From Minisyncoccota bacterium (GTDB lineage: Bacteria; Patescibacteriota; Minisyncoccia; Minisyncoccales; GCA-002788555), in assembly GCA_028697615.1 (NCBI GenBank), contig JAQVET010000019.1, positions 1-12,008 of the forward strand: DNA of 12,008 bases. Reading direction: 5' to 3'. The position numbers and the translations under genes are program-made. Of the stretch, positions 5,042 to 11,973 are shown piece by piece (positions within the stretch are counted from its first letter, which is position 1; every line of letters starts with the position of its first letter). The notes beneath the pieces were generated by a model. That model was not told the DNA's origin. It searched no databases and saw only the letters and a list, made by a program, of their open reading frames with translations.

Positions 5042-7093
5042 TTAATCGAAAATTCTTTTTACTTGAAAATCCTGGTATTTTTCGATTGCTTTAATAATAT
5101 CTTTTTCTATTAAAGCAACATCTTCAGAACTTAAAGAACGTTTTTTTGATTGATAAATAATATGAAATGAGAGTGTTTTTTTATTATCTTTTTCATAAAT
5201 ATCGAAAAGTTGGATATCTTTTATTAATTTTTTACCAGCATTATTTATTATTTTAATTATTTTGCCAGCTGGAGTATCTTTGTGACAAATTATTGAGATA
5301 TCTCGCGACACTTCTGGATATTTTGGAAGTGGTTGATATTTTATTTTAGGAAAAATAAATTTTGCAAATTCATCAAAATTAATTTCAAAAACATAAACCG
5401 GATCTTTTAAACCATTATCAAAATAAATTTTTTGATTTAACTCACCCAAAAGACCAATTGTTAAATTTTTTATTCTTATTTCTGATGATCTTTTTAAATT
5501 TAAAAAACTTTTTCCAAAAAACTCAGAATTTTTATTTAACGGCTCGAATGAAAATTTAGAAATCCCGAAATTTTTGAAAAATAATTCAAGTATTCCTTTA
5601 AGTTCAAAAAAAATATTTGCACCTGTAGTTGCGCCACCGATATAAATGCTCTCTATCAAATTCTGCCCTTTTTTATAGAATATCCTTCCTATTTCAAAAA
5701 AACTCAAATCCTTTTGATATCTTTGATTATAAATAATATTCTCAACAAGATTGGGAATTAAGGATGGTCTTAAATATCTTGTATTAGCACTAAGAGGTTT
5801 TTCCATCTCAATAAGATTTTCTTTTGAGAAAAATGTCTCCCATCCTTCTTTTAAAAATGAATAATTTAATACTTCCAAAAATTTAAATTCTTTAAAAAAT
5901 TTCCTACTTTCTTTTTGATAAATAAATTGTTGATTTTGAATTGGAAGATTAATTTTAACTTTTGGAAGTGAGGGGGTAATATTTGTATAGCCATAAATTC
6001 TCCCTATCTCCTCGATAATATCTTCTTCTATTGAAATATCTTGGCGAAATGTAGGAACCTCGATGTTCAAAATTTTTGATTTACTATCTTTAATTTTAAA
6101 ATCCAAAGATTTTAAAATATTAATAACTTCTTTTTGAGAAATTTTTACCCCAAGTAAACTTTGAATATAATCTAAGTTTATTTTAATATTTTTAGGGAAT
6201 AATTTTTGTGGATAAAAATCAATCAAATTTTTGGCAACCTTACCACCCGCAACCTCTTGTATTAAACCTACTAGTCTATTTATAGCAAACTCAGTCATAT
6301 TGGGATCAAACCCAGCAGAAAACCTTAATGATGCATCTGTCTTTAAATCTAATTTTTTAGACGTTTTATATATAGAAGAATTTTTAAAATTGGCTGATTC
6401 CAAAATAATATTTACAGTATCATTTGTAATCTCCGCTTTTTTGCCACCCTTAATTCCAGCAAGAGCAAGTGGGCCATCACTATCAGCAATAAGTAAAATA
6501 TCTTTTGATAAATCATATTTTTTTCCTTCAAGCGTTATAATTTTTTCGCCGTCTCTAGCACATCTTACAATTATCTTTTTCTTATTTTTATTTTTTATAT
6601 CTGAGGATATCTTATCAAAATCAAAAGCATGGAGTGGTTGACCAGTTTCAAGCATTATATAATTTGTTGCATCAACAATATTATTGATCGGTTGAAGGCC
6701 ACAAGAAATTAATCTTTCTTGCATCCACAAAGGAGAATCTTTAACTTTTACTCCCATTATTATAGTAGCACTGTATCGCGGGCAAAGATCTTTATCCTGA
6801 ACCTCTATTTCAAGAAAATCTTTTGTATCTAAATTTTTCTCCCTCACTACTGTAATATTTTTAATATTATATTTTATCTTAAGAATCGCTCCTATCTCCC
6901 GTGCCATTCCTATATGTCCACCGCAATCACATAATCTATTTGTTAAAACATCAATATCAAAAACCCAATCATTGTTTTTCTTTTTTAAATCCTCGATCTC
7001 AAATAAATGCATTTCTAAAATCTCTACTAATTTTTCTGGTTTTGGTAGTTTCTGTTTAAAAAAAGATTGAAGCCAATTATATGAAAAAAACAT
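5042..7093 (-). CDS. pheT: Phenylalanine-tRNA ligase beta subunit, lacking the EMAP-II-like domain
   Basis: PheT is the beta subunit of the (alpha-beta)2 enzyme that charges tRNA-Phe; it carries editing and tRNA-contact modules. The protein has 683 residues against roughly 790 in E. coli. Residues 1-40 (B1 part) run straight into VFDIDVLTNRLCDCGGHIGMARE (about 44-66), the block that normally follows the EMAP-II-like tRNA-binding B2 domain, so about 110 residues are absent. In that block the usual TPNR reads TNR, without Pro. The B3/B4 editing region follows (about 104-290, with NNIVDATNY and GQPLHAFD). B5 has VPTFRQDISIEEDIIEEIGR at about 347-366, and the FDX-ACB anticodon-binding fold covers about 589-683. 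It begins 4 nt after pheS, so the two are translationally linked. The identification is secure. Confidence 0.97.
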   Translation of the reverse strand: MFFSYNWLQSFFKQKLPKPEKLVEILEMHLFEIEDLKKKNNDWVFDIDVLTNRLCDCGGHIGMAREIGAILKIKYNIKNITVVREKNLDTKDFLEIEVQDKDLCPRYSATIIMGVKVKDSPLWMQERLISCGLQPINNIVDATNYIMLETGQPLHAFDFDKISSDIKNKNKKKIIVRCARDGEKIITLEGKKYDLSKDILLIADSDGPLALAGIKGGKKAEITNDTVNIILESANFKNSSIYKTSKKLDLKTDASLRFSAGFDPNMTEFAINRLVGLIQEVAGGKVAKNLIDFYPQKLFPKNIKINLDYIQSLLGVKISQKEVINILKSLDFKIKDSKSKILNIEVPTFRQDISIEEDIIEEIGRIYGYTNITPSLPKVKINLPIQNQQFIYQKESRKFFKEFKFLEVLNYSFLKEGWETFFSKENLIEMEKPLSANTRYLRPSLIPNLVENIIYNQRYQKDLSFFEIGRIFYKKGQNLIESIYIGGATTGANIFFELKGILELFFKNFGISKFSFEPLNKNSEFFGKSFLNLKRSSEIRIKNLTIGLLGELNQKIYFDNGLKDPVYVFEINFDEFAKFIFPKIKYQPLPKYPEVSRDISIICHKDTPAGKIIKIINNAGKKLIKDIQLFDIYEKDNKKTLSFHIIYQSKKRSLSSEDVALIEKDIIKAIEKYQDFQVKRIFD

Positions 7094-7097
7094 AATT

Positions 7098-8120
7098 TTA
7101 AAATTGTTTTAAAAATCTAATATCATTTTGATAAAATAATCTAATGTCATCAATTTTATATTTAATCATTGTAAGCCTATCAACGCCCATACCAAAAGCA
7201 AAACCTTGAATTTTTTGAGGATTAAGCCCTGCTGATCTAAATACATTTGGATGTATCATTCCAGCACCCACTGTTTCAAGCCATTTTTTTTCACCCTTCA
7301 ATTTTATATCAAATTCAAAACTTGGCTCTGTAAATGGAAAATAACCAGGCCTCATTCTTGTTTCTATTGAAGAATCAGCAAAAAAATGTTTAAAAAAAAG
7401 ATTCATTATCGCATTAAAATTAGCAACAGAGATATTGCTGTCTACCATAAAACCTTCACATTGATAAAATTGCATTTCGTGTGAAGCATCTGTTGCCTCA
7501 TAACGAAACGTCCTACCAGGAACAATTACCCTAAAGGGTGGAGAATGTTTTTCCATATAACGAACCTGCATTGCAGAAGTTTGAGTACGCATTAAATAAT
7601 TTTTCTTATGATCTCTATTTCTTTTTTGTTTAATCCAAAAGGTATCTTGAATATCTCGTGCAGGATGATCTGCTGGCATATTTAAAGAATCGAAATTATA
7701 CCATTCATTTTCAAGTTCCTGGCCTTCAGCAACTTCAAAACCCATTTTACCAAAAATTTCTTCGATTTTAAAAATAGTGCGAAAAATAGGATGAATATGA
7801 CCAATTTTTATTTTTTTTCCAGGAATAGTTACATCTATTCCCTTATCTTTTTCTATAACTTCTTTCTTAATCTGATTTTCTTTGTTATTAATGTATTTTT
7901 GGAATACCAGGCGAACCTGATTCAATTTCTCACCAATTTTTTTTCTTTCTTCCGGAGGCAAGTATTTAATTAATAAAAAATTTTTTCTTAGTTCACCTTT
8001 GGAACCAAGATATTTAGATTTAATTTTCTCAAGATCTTCAATACTTTGAATATTTGCAATGTCTTGGTTAAACCTGTGCTCTATATCTTGAATTGTTTTT
8101 AAATTAATTTTTTCAACCAT
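7098..8120 (-). CDS. pheS: Phenylalanine-tRNA ligase alpha subunit
   Basis: PheS is the catalytic class II synthetase subunit that activates Phe and transfers it to tRNA-Phe. From the ATG at 8120 it has 340 residues, the family's usual size. An N-terminal coiled coil covers about 1-90. Motif 1 lies around HPIFRTIFKIEEIFGKMGF (110-128), motif 2 around GRTFRYEATDASHEMQFYQ (202-220), and motif 3 is GFAFGMGVDRLTMIKY (306-321). The FPFTEPSFEFD segment (261-271) helps form the Phe pocket. MRTQTSAMQVR (177-187) has Gln where LRTHTS is usual. A GTG at 8153 would add 11 residues and overlap the HIT gene; the ATG is 16 nt past the HIT stop and gives a normal N-terminus. It is followed 4 nt later by pheT. 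The identification is secure. Confidence 0.97.
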   Translation of the reverse strand: MVEKINLKTIQDIEHRFNQDIANIQSIEDLEKIKSKYLGSKGELRKNFLLIKYLPPEERKKIGEKLNQVRLVFQKYINNKENQIKKEVIEKDKGIDVTIPGKKIKIGHIHPIFRTIFKIEEIFGKMGFEVAEGQELENEWYNFDSLNMPADHPARDIQDTFWIKQKRNRDHKKNYLMRTQTSAMQVRYMEKHSPPFRVIVPGRTFRYEATDASHEMQFYQCEGFMVDSNISVANFNAIMNLFFKHFFADSSIETRMRPGYFPFTEPSFEFDIKLKGEKKWLETVGAGMIHPNVFRSAGLNPQKIQGFAFGMGVDRLTMIKYKIDDIRLFYQNDIRFLKQF

Positions 8121-8136
8121 AATACTTAATGTATAT

Positions 8137-8460
8137 TTATTTTTTAAATCCACCCAGTAAATGAAGATGGAGATGATCTACTTCTTGACCTGCTTTTTTA
8201 CCAATATTAAAAACCAAACGATATCCTTCTGATATATTAAATTTCTTTGCTAATTTTTTTGCTACAAGAAACATTTCTCCCAAAATATTAACATTTCTTG
8301 AATTAATCTCATTAATCGAAGAAATATGTTTTTTAGGAACAATTAAAATATGTACAGGTGCTTTTGGATTAATATCAAAAAAACAACTAACATTTTTATC
8401 TTCATAAATTAGCTTGGTGTCTGTTTTTTTATTGGCGATTCTACAAAAAAGACAATCCAT
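8137..8460 (-). CDS. HIT (histidine triad) family hydrolase
   Basis: This 107-residue protein is a full-length HINT-type HIT protein, a family that hydrolyses nucleoside phosphoramidates and AMP-linked compounds, including aminoacyl-adenylates. The triad HLHLHLL is at 96-102 (His96, His98, His100), preceded by GQEVD, and Asn85 in the FNIG segment matches the conserved Asn. The N-terminal CLFC (Cys3, Cys6) with His45 fits the zinc-site pattern of HINT proteins. It lies 26 nt after hisS and 16 nt before pheS, inside a synthetase cluster. That makes clearance of misreleased aminoacyl-AMP an attractive but unproven role. The start MDCLFCRI is typical. Family assignment is secure; the physiological substrate is inferred. 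Confidence 0.95.
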   Translation of the reverse strand: MDCLFCRIANKKTDTKLIYEDKNVSCFFDINPKAPVHILIVPKKHISSINEINSRNVNILGEMFLVAKKLAKKFNISEGYRLVFNIGKKAGQEVDHLHLHLLGGFKK

Positions 8461-8486
8461 AATTTTAAATTTATTATTACTATTTA

Positions 8487-9773
8487 TTATTTCTTAATTT
8501 CTTTTAAAATTTCCTTTTGATTTATAATCTTTTGGGTTCCTTTTTCCATATCTCTTAATATTATTTTTTCGTCCATTGCTTCTTTTTGTCCAATTATCAA
8601 AGCGTATTTAATTTTCATTTTATTTGCTCTGGCAAGCTCAGCACTTAAGTTAGATCCTGAAATATTTTGATAAACTCTAATATTTTTATTATAAAAAACT
8701 TTTAATATTTTAAAAACTTTAATCTTAGCAAGCTCACCTATTGGAATTAAACAAGTTTTTGGTTTGGATAAAAATTTATTTGTAGAATTCGGACTAATTT
8801 TTATATTGTTGTTTTTTATTATTTCAACGATCCTCTCAATTCCACCAGCGCCACCAACTGCTGGAGTATCTTTTCCACCTAGTTCAGAAATTAAATAATC
8901 AAAACGCCCACCGGCAATTAGTGTTAAATCATCTTTATCTTTTTCTCCAGGATCTCCTAATTTAAATTCAAAAACTGGTCCGGAATAATAATCCAGTCCT
9001 CGAACCAAATAAGGATTAATAACATAAGAAACTTCTATTTCATCTAAAACATCGATAAGTTTTTGAAAATGTTCTTTGCAGGAATCACATAGAAAATCTA
9101 TTATTTGTGGTGAAAATTGCCTTATTCTTTGACATTTTTCTTCTTTACAATCTAAAATTCTTAAAATATTAATTTTATATCTTTTTTGACAGGATGGACA
9201 GAGGGATTTTATTTTATAACGATAGTACTTCTTGAGTTCAGTTTTATATTTTTCTCGACAACTTCTACAACCAATAGAATTAATTTCAATAAAAAAATTT
9301 TTGATTTTTATATCTATAAGAAATTGAGAAAAAAGCTGTATTAAAAGAGCATCTGCAATTGGGCTCGCATCACCAAAAATCTCAAAATCAAATTGATTAA
9401 ATTCTCTATACCTACCTTTTTGAGGATTTTCGTAGCGAAAAAGTGGCCCTTGAGTATATAATTTAACTGGTTTTGGTTTTACTTGCAGACTCTCAATATA
9501 GGCTCTTACTAAAGAGGGGGTAAACTCTGGCCTTAGCACTACGCGCTCACCTCCTTTGGTGGTAAATGAATACATTTGCTTTTGAACAATATCAGACCCT
9601 CTGCCACTTGATCTTAAAAAAAGTTCCTCTTTCTCTATCACAGGTGTAATTATTTGAGAAAAGCCATAAAAATTAGCCAGTTCAAAAACTAACTGATAAA
9701 TCCTTGTCCAAATATCTTGATCCTCCGGTAAAACATCAATCATTCCTTTTACTTTTTGGATTTTATTTGTCAT
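8487..9773 (-). CDS. hisS: Histidine-tRNA ligase
   Basis: HisRS is a dimeric class II synthetase charging tRNA-His. The 428-residue protein starts with the usual KVKGMIDVLPEDQD (7-20). It has RPEFTPSLVR (81-90), motif 2 in GPLFRYENPQKGRYREFNQF (109-128), the HisA motif LVRGLDYYSGPVFEF (257-271), AGGRFDYL (287-294) and motif 3 with GGAGGIERIVEI (308-319). An anticodon-binding domain covers about 336-428. The insertion domain carries four Cys pairs (169/172, 192/195, 209/214, 229/232), which suggests zinc binding; similar Cys-rich insertions occur in some other bacterial HisRS. It lies 65 nt after lepB and 26 nt before the HIT gene. The ATG has no Shine-Dalgarno. The identification is secure. 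Confidence 0.97.
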   Translation of the reverse strand: MTNKIQKVKGMIDVLPEDQDIWTRIYQLVFELANFYGFSQIITPVIEKEELFLRSSGRGSDIVQKQMYSFTTKGGERVVLRPEFTPSLVRAYIESLQVKPKPVKLYTQGPLFRYENPQKGRYREFNQFDFEIFGDASPIADALLIQLFSQFLIDIKIKNFFIEINSIGCRSCREKYKTELKKYYRYKIKSLCPSCQKRYKINILRILDCKEEKCQRIRQFSPQIIDFLCDSCKEHFQKLIDVLDEIEVSYVINPYLVRGLDYYSGPVFEFKLGDPGEKDKDDLTLIAGGRFDYLISELGGKDTPAVGGAGGIERIVEIIKNNNIKISPNSTNKFLSKPKTCLIPIGELAKIKVFKILKVFYNKNIRVYQNISGSNLSAELARANKMKIKYALIIGQKEAMDEKIILRDMEKGTQKIINQKEILKEIKK

Positions 9774-9817
9774 TTTAAACGATATTAAATAAAAAAGAAA
9801 AAATTTATAATAATTTT

Positions 9818-9864
9818 AAAAACTCCCCAAAAAAACTTTTATTGATTATAACTATACTGGGGAA
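9818..9864 (-). terminator. Possible terminator overlapping the lepB stop codon
   Basis: On the minus strand TTCCCCA (9864-9858), within the last lepB codons, can pair with TGGGGAG (9829-9823), followed by TTTTT (9822-9818). The 28-nt loop is long, though its TATAGTTATA part could fold. It may attenuate read-through from lepB into hisS. Confidence 0.4.
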
Positions 9865-10405
9865 CACTAAAAAAATCTATTCCCTTTTCTGTGGAAAAAG
9901 AAAGCCAAACCCTACCAATAAAACGATCACGTTTTACTGCTCCAAATTCTCTTGAGTCACTAGAATGATCTCGATTGTCTCCTAAAACAAAGTATTCTTT
10001 TTCTCCCAAGACTATCTTAAGATCATTACCACCTCCCTTAAAAAAATTATCTTGGTTAATATAAGGCTCGTCAAGAACAAACCCTTGAGGAAAATCTTTA
10101 TTTTTAATAATAATTTTATTATCACTAATCTCGACTTCCTCAAAAGGCAAGCCAACAACTCTCTTTATAAGATAGATTTCGGCATTTGGTCTTTTAAAAA
10201 CAACTACCTCTCCTCTTTGCGGATCTCGAAAACGATAAGAAATTTCATCAACCAAAAGATAATCACCGGATGAAAACGTTGGCTCCATCGAAGCGCCGCT
10301 TACAAAAAATGGCTGAAACAAAAAATACCTTACAGGAATAGTAATTGCTAAGGCTATCAAAAATATTTTTAATGTTTCAAGAAAAATCTCAAGAAATTTA
10401 TTCAT
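9839..10405 (-). CDS. lepB: Signal peptidase I
   Basis: Signal peptidase I removes signal peptides from exported proteins at the outer face of the cytoplasmic membrane with a Ser-Lys dyad. The 188-residue protein has one N-terminal membrane anchor (about 8-30). It then has SGASMEPTF (36-44) with catalytic Ser39, YLIKRVVGLP (78-87) with catalytic Lys81, and the box GDNRDHSSDSREFG (142-155). This is the short, single-anchor form common outside Proteobacteria, and the length is normal. The ATG at 10405 is preceded by an AGAGG Shine-Dalgarno, the clearest in the window, and an extended -10 promoter. It is followed 65 nt later by hisS, with a possible terminator at its end. The identification is secure. 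Confidence 0.97.
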   Translation of the reverse strand: MNKFLEIFLETLKIFLIALAITIPVRYFLFQPFFVSGASMEPTFSSGDYLLVDEISYRFRDPQRGEVVVFKRPNAEIYLIKRVVGLPFEEVEISDNKIIIKNKDFPQGFVLDEPYINQDNFFKGGGNDLKIVLGEKEYFVLGDNRDHSSDSREFGAVKRDRFIGRVWLSFSTEKGIDFFSVPQYSYNQ

Positions 10406-10416
10406 ATTATTTTTAA

Positions 10417-10438
10417 CCTCTAAATATTAATTATAACA
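10417..10438 (-). promoter_or_regulatory. Extended -10 promoter and ribosome binding site of lepB
   Basis: The minus strand has TGTTATAAT (10438-10430): a consensus TATAAT with an extended -10 TGn. No good -35 box is seen, which fits extended -10 promoters. The start would be near 10423. AGAGG (10421-10417) follows at once, 11 nt before the ATG, so the leader is only about 18 nt. Confidence 0.6.
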
Positions 10439-10456
10439 TAAAAATGCCTTTAATAA

Positions 10457-10476
10457 AAGAGGTAAATATTACTCTT
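10457..10476 (-). terminator. Weak hairpin after the TauE/SafE gene
   Basis: On the minus strand AAGAGTAA and TTACCTCTT can pair over a 3-nt loop with one bulged C, followed by TTATT. It lies about 30 nt past the permease stop and just upstream of the lepB promoter. The stem is AT-rich and the T-run poor, so this is only a candidate. Confidence 0.3.
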
Positions 10477-10507
10477 AGTTAACAATAAAAATAAATACAT
10501 TAAATGA

Positions 10508-11293
10508 TTATATCAAATTTAAAATACTCATAATAACCCCCAGTATTATAAATATTATTCCAACAACTTTAGATAATATTTGCTCGTTAATCTTATTAGC
10601 AAACCGAGCACTTACTACGCCGCTACCCGCAGCACTAATTCCCAAAATTAAACCAGCAATTGGTTGAATATTACCATGTAATGCATAACCAATTGTACCA
10701 GATAAGGCTGTTATTGCCATTATAAGAGCAGATGTTCCAATTGCCACCCGAAGAGGAAAATTTAAAACAAAAATTAAAATTATTAGTATCATTCCACCGC
10801 CTCCTGCACCAAAAATACCAGTCATAATACCAATAAGTATACCTAAAATTAAAGCTGTTATTATTTTTTGTTTTTCGGTTTCAAATTTTACTACCTTTTT
10901 CATCTTTTTTACTATAGATTCCTGATTTAACCCCTTTTTATATATAACCACTCCCATAATTATCATAAAAATTCCAAAAGCCCCACTTAGTCCTAACTCG
11001 GGAGTTCCAGCAGCAAAAGTTGCTCCTAGTTGCGCTCCGAATATTGAACCTACTGCTATCCATATCCCAGATTTAATATCAATATTTCCATGCTTAAAAT
11101 AAATATATGATATAGATAAAGGTGCCATAATATCTACCATTAAACTTGTTCCTATGGCTTTATGAATCGGAAAATCTAAAAAAACAGTAAGTAGAGGTAC
11201 AACTACCATTACACCTGACGCACCCGTTAAACCAGTTACTAAACCAGTAAATATACCAATTAAAATCATTACGATTATTAAAGTAATACTCAT
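10508..11293 (-). CDS. TauE/SafE (DUF81) family membrane permease
   Basis: This is a 261-residue polytopic membrane protein of the TauE/SafE family, associated with export of sulfite or organosulfur anions; the substrate here is not known. The family's internal duplication is clear: GLTGASGVMVVVPLL (21-35) with HKAIGTSLMV (44-53) in the first half, and GIFGAGGGGMILIIL (159-173) with RVAIGTSALI (182-191) in the second. About eight hydrophobic segments are visible, and a basic loop at about 118-145 joins the halves. Length is normal. The ATG at 11293 abuts the candidate -10 box, so a start at Met9 (11269), which gives a typical family N-terminus, may be the true one. It has its own promoter, 84 nt after the VIT-like gene. 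Family assignment is secure. Confidence 0.92.
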   Translation of the reverse strand: MSITLIIVMILIGIFTGLVTGLTGASGVMVVVPLLTVFLDFPIHKAIGTSLMVDIMAPLSISYIYFKHGNIDIKSGIWIAVGSIFGAQLGATFAAGTPELGLSGAFGIFMIIMGVVIYKKGLNQESIVKKMKKVVKFETEKQKIITALILGILIGIMTGIFGAGGGGMILIILIFVLNFPLRVAIGTSALIMAITALSGTIGYALHGNIQPIAGLILGISAAGSGVVSARFANKINEQILSKVVGIIFIILGVIMSILNLI

Positions 11294-11294
11294 A

Positions 11295-11323
11295 TTTGTA
11301 TTAGTAAAATACTATTATGTCAA
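11295..11323 (-). promoter_or_regulatory. Candidate promoter of the TauE/SafE gene with an inverted repeat in the spacer
   Basis: The minus strand has a consensus TTGACA (11323-11318), a 17-nt spacer and a weak -10, TACAAA (11300-11295). The spacer contains TAGTA-AAA-TACTA (11302-11314), a perfect 5-bp inverted repeat that could be an operator. The start would fall just inside the annotated ATG, which favours Met9 as the start codon. Confidence 0.5.
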
Positions 11324-11350
11324 AATATAACAAATAATTTGGTGTAAGAA

Positions 11351-11367
11351 AATTAAAAATTTTAATT
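11351..11367. repeat. AT-only 17-bp palindrome between the VIT-like and TauE genes
   Basis: AATTAAAA-A-TTTTAATT is a perfect inverted repeat with a one-base centre, 11 nt after the VIT-like stop. It could be a weak terminator or a protein site, but AT-only palindromes are expected by chance here. Confidence 0.3.
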
Positions 11368-11377
11368 ATCTATATTA

Positions 11378-11857
11378 TTAACCAAAATTCTTCGCAATTA
11401 AATCGCCAACATAATGTGTAATAATTATTACCAACAAGGCAATAATTAAATGCTCCCCTACAACCTTTAATGGATTTACCTTTTGTTCTTTTGAAATATA
11501 AAAACTAAAACTGCATAATAAAAGTAATCCCCAAATTATACTAATAATAGTTGCTGTTTGAAGTTGAAATAATAATACAGGAATTACAAAACTCATTGCG
11601 AATATAAATTTAGACAAAAAGGTATATATAGTAGAAATCCATACCTCTTTTGTCGTATGTTGAGCCTCCGATTCTTCAGATATGTGTATACCTAAAGCAT
11701 CTGAAAATGCATCTGCTATTGCTATTGTCAATATACCTCCAATAACTGCAATTTTAGAATTTGTACCACATCCTAAGCCTATCATTAAACCAAGTGTTGT
11801 AATAATTCCTGATGTTAAACCAAAACTAATTCCTGTTTTTAATGAATTTTTTAGCAT
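11378..11857 (-). CDS. Minimal VIT1/CCC1-family membrane protein
   Basis: This 159-residue membrane protein resembles VIT1/CCC1 transporters, which move Fe2+ or Mn2+ in other organisms. Five hydrophobic segments are visible at about 10-30, 36-58, 75-97, 100-120 and 132-152. The segment IADAFSDALGIHISEESE (47-64) matches the conserved second-helix region of the family. The Glu-rich cytoplasmic metal-binding domain, usually between helices 2 and 3, is reduced to about 15 residues, and the first helix lacks the Asp seen in canonical members, so metal transport is uncertain. The gene begins only 23 nt after the 3' end of tRNA-Gln, with no Shine-Dalgarno and no obvious promoter of its own. It is probably co-transcribed with the tRNA. 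Family assignment is likely; function is inferred. Confidence 0.8.
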   Translation of the reverse strand: MLKNSLKTGISFGLTSGIITTLGLMIGLGCGTNSKIAVIGGILTIAIADAFSDALGIHISEESEAQHTTKEVWISTIYTFLSKFIFAMSFVIPVLLFQLQTATIISIIWGLLLLCSFSFYISKEQKVNPLKVVGEHLIIALLVIIITHYVGDLIAKNFG

Positions 11858-11880
11858 AATATAGTTTAAAAAGATTAGTG

Positions 11881-11951
11881 CTGCGGGGCCTGGATTCGAA
11901 CCAAGATTACCGCGTCCAGAGCGCGATGTCCTACCATTAGACGACCCCGCA
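11881..11951 (-). tRNA. tRNA-Gln (anticodon CTG)
   Basis: The 71-nt gene folds completely. The acceptor stem is TGCGGGG/CCCCGCA with discriminator G73, the D stem is GTC/GAC, and the anticodon arm is TCGCG-CTCTGGA-CGCGG with T33 and anticodon CTG. The T arm is CTTGG-TTCGAAT-CCAGG. The U1-A72 pair is typical of tRNA-Gln. CCA is not encoded (GCAC follows). No promoter fits directly upstream, so it is probably processed from a longer transcript. Confidence 0.95.
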
Positions 11952-11973
11952 ATTTAAACAATTTACTTAGCAA

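Noticed and set aside
6231..6641. 136-residue plus-strand ORF antisense to pheT
   Set aside because: It lies wholly inside pheT on the opposite strand, has no recognisable domain, and its composition is that of a reversed AT-rich gene. The other plus-strand ORFs (for example 1764-1973, 2354-2611, 10052-10273) were dropped for the same reason.
8121..8153. GTG start for pheS that would overlap the HIT gene
   Set aside because: The ATG at 8120 gives a normal PheS N-terminus and length; the extension MDLKNKYTLSI has no family support.
8154..8486. T-box or other riboswitch controlling hisS or pheST
   Set aside because: The leaders are only 16-65 nt and contain no T-box sequence or long structured region.
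9774..9838. Separate hisS promoter (TATAAA-like sequence)
   Set aside because: The best -10 has no acceptable -35 box, and the AT-rich run gives many chance matches.
61..11857. TGA recoding (Gly or Trp), as in some CPR groups and Mycoplasma
   Set aside because: TGA never appears within the reading frames of any recognised gene, and Trp and Gly are encoded by normal codons throughout.
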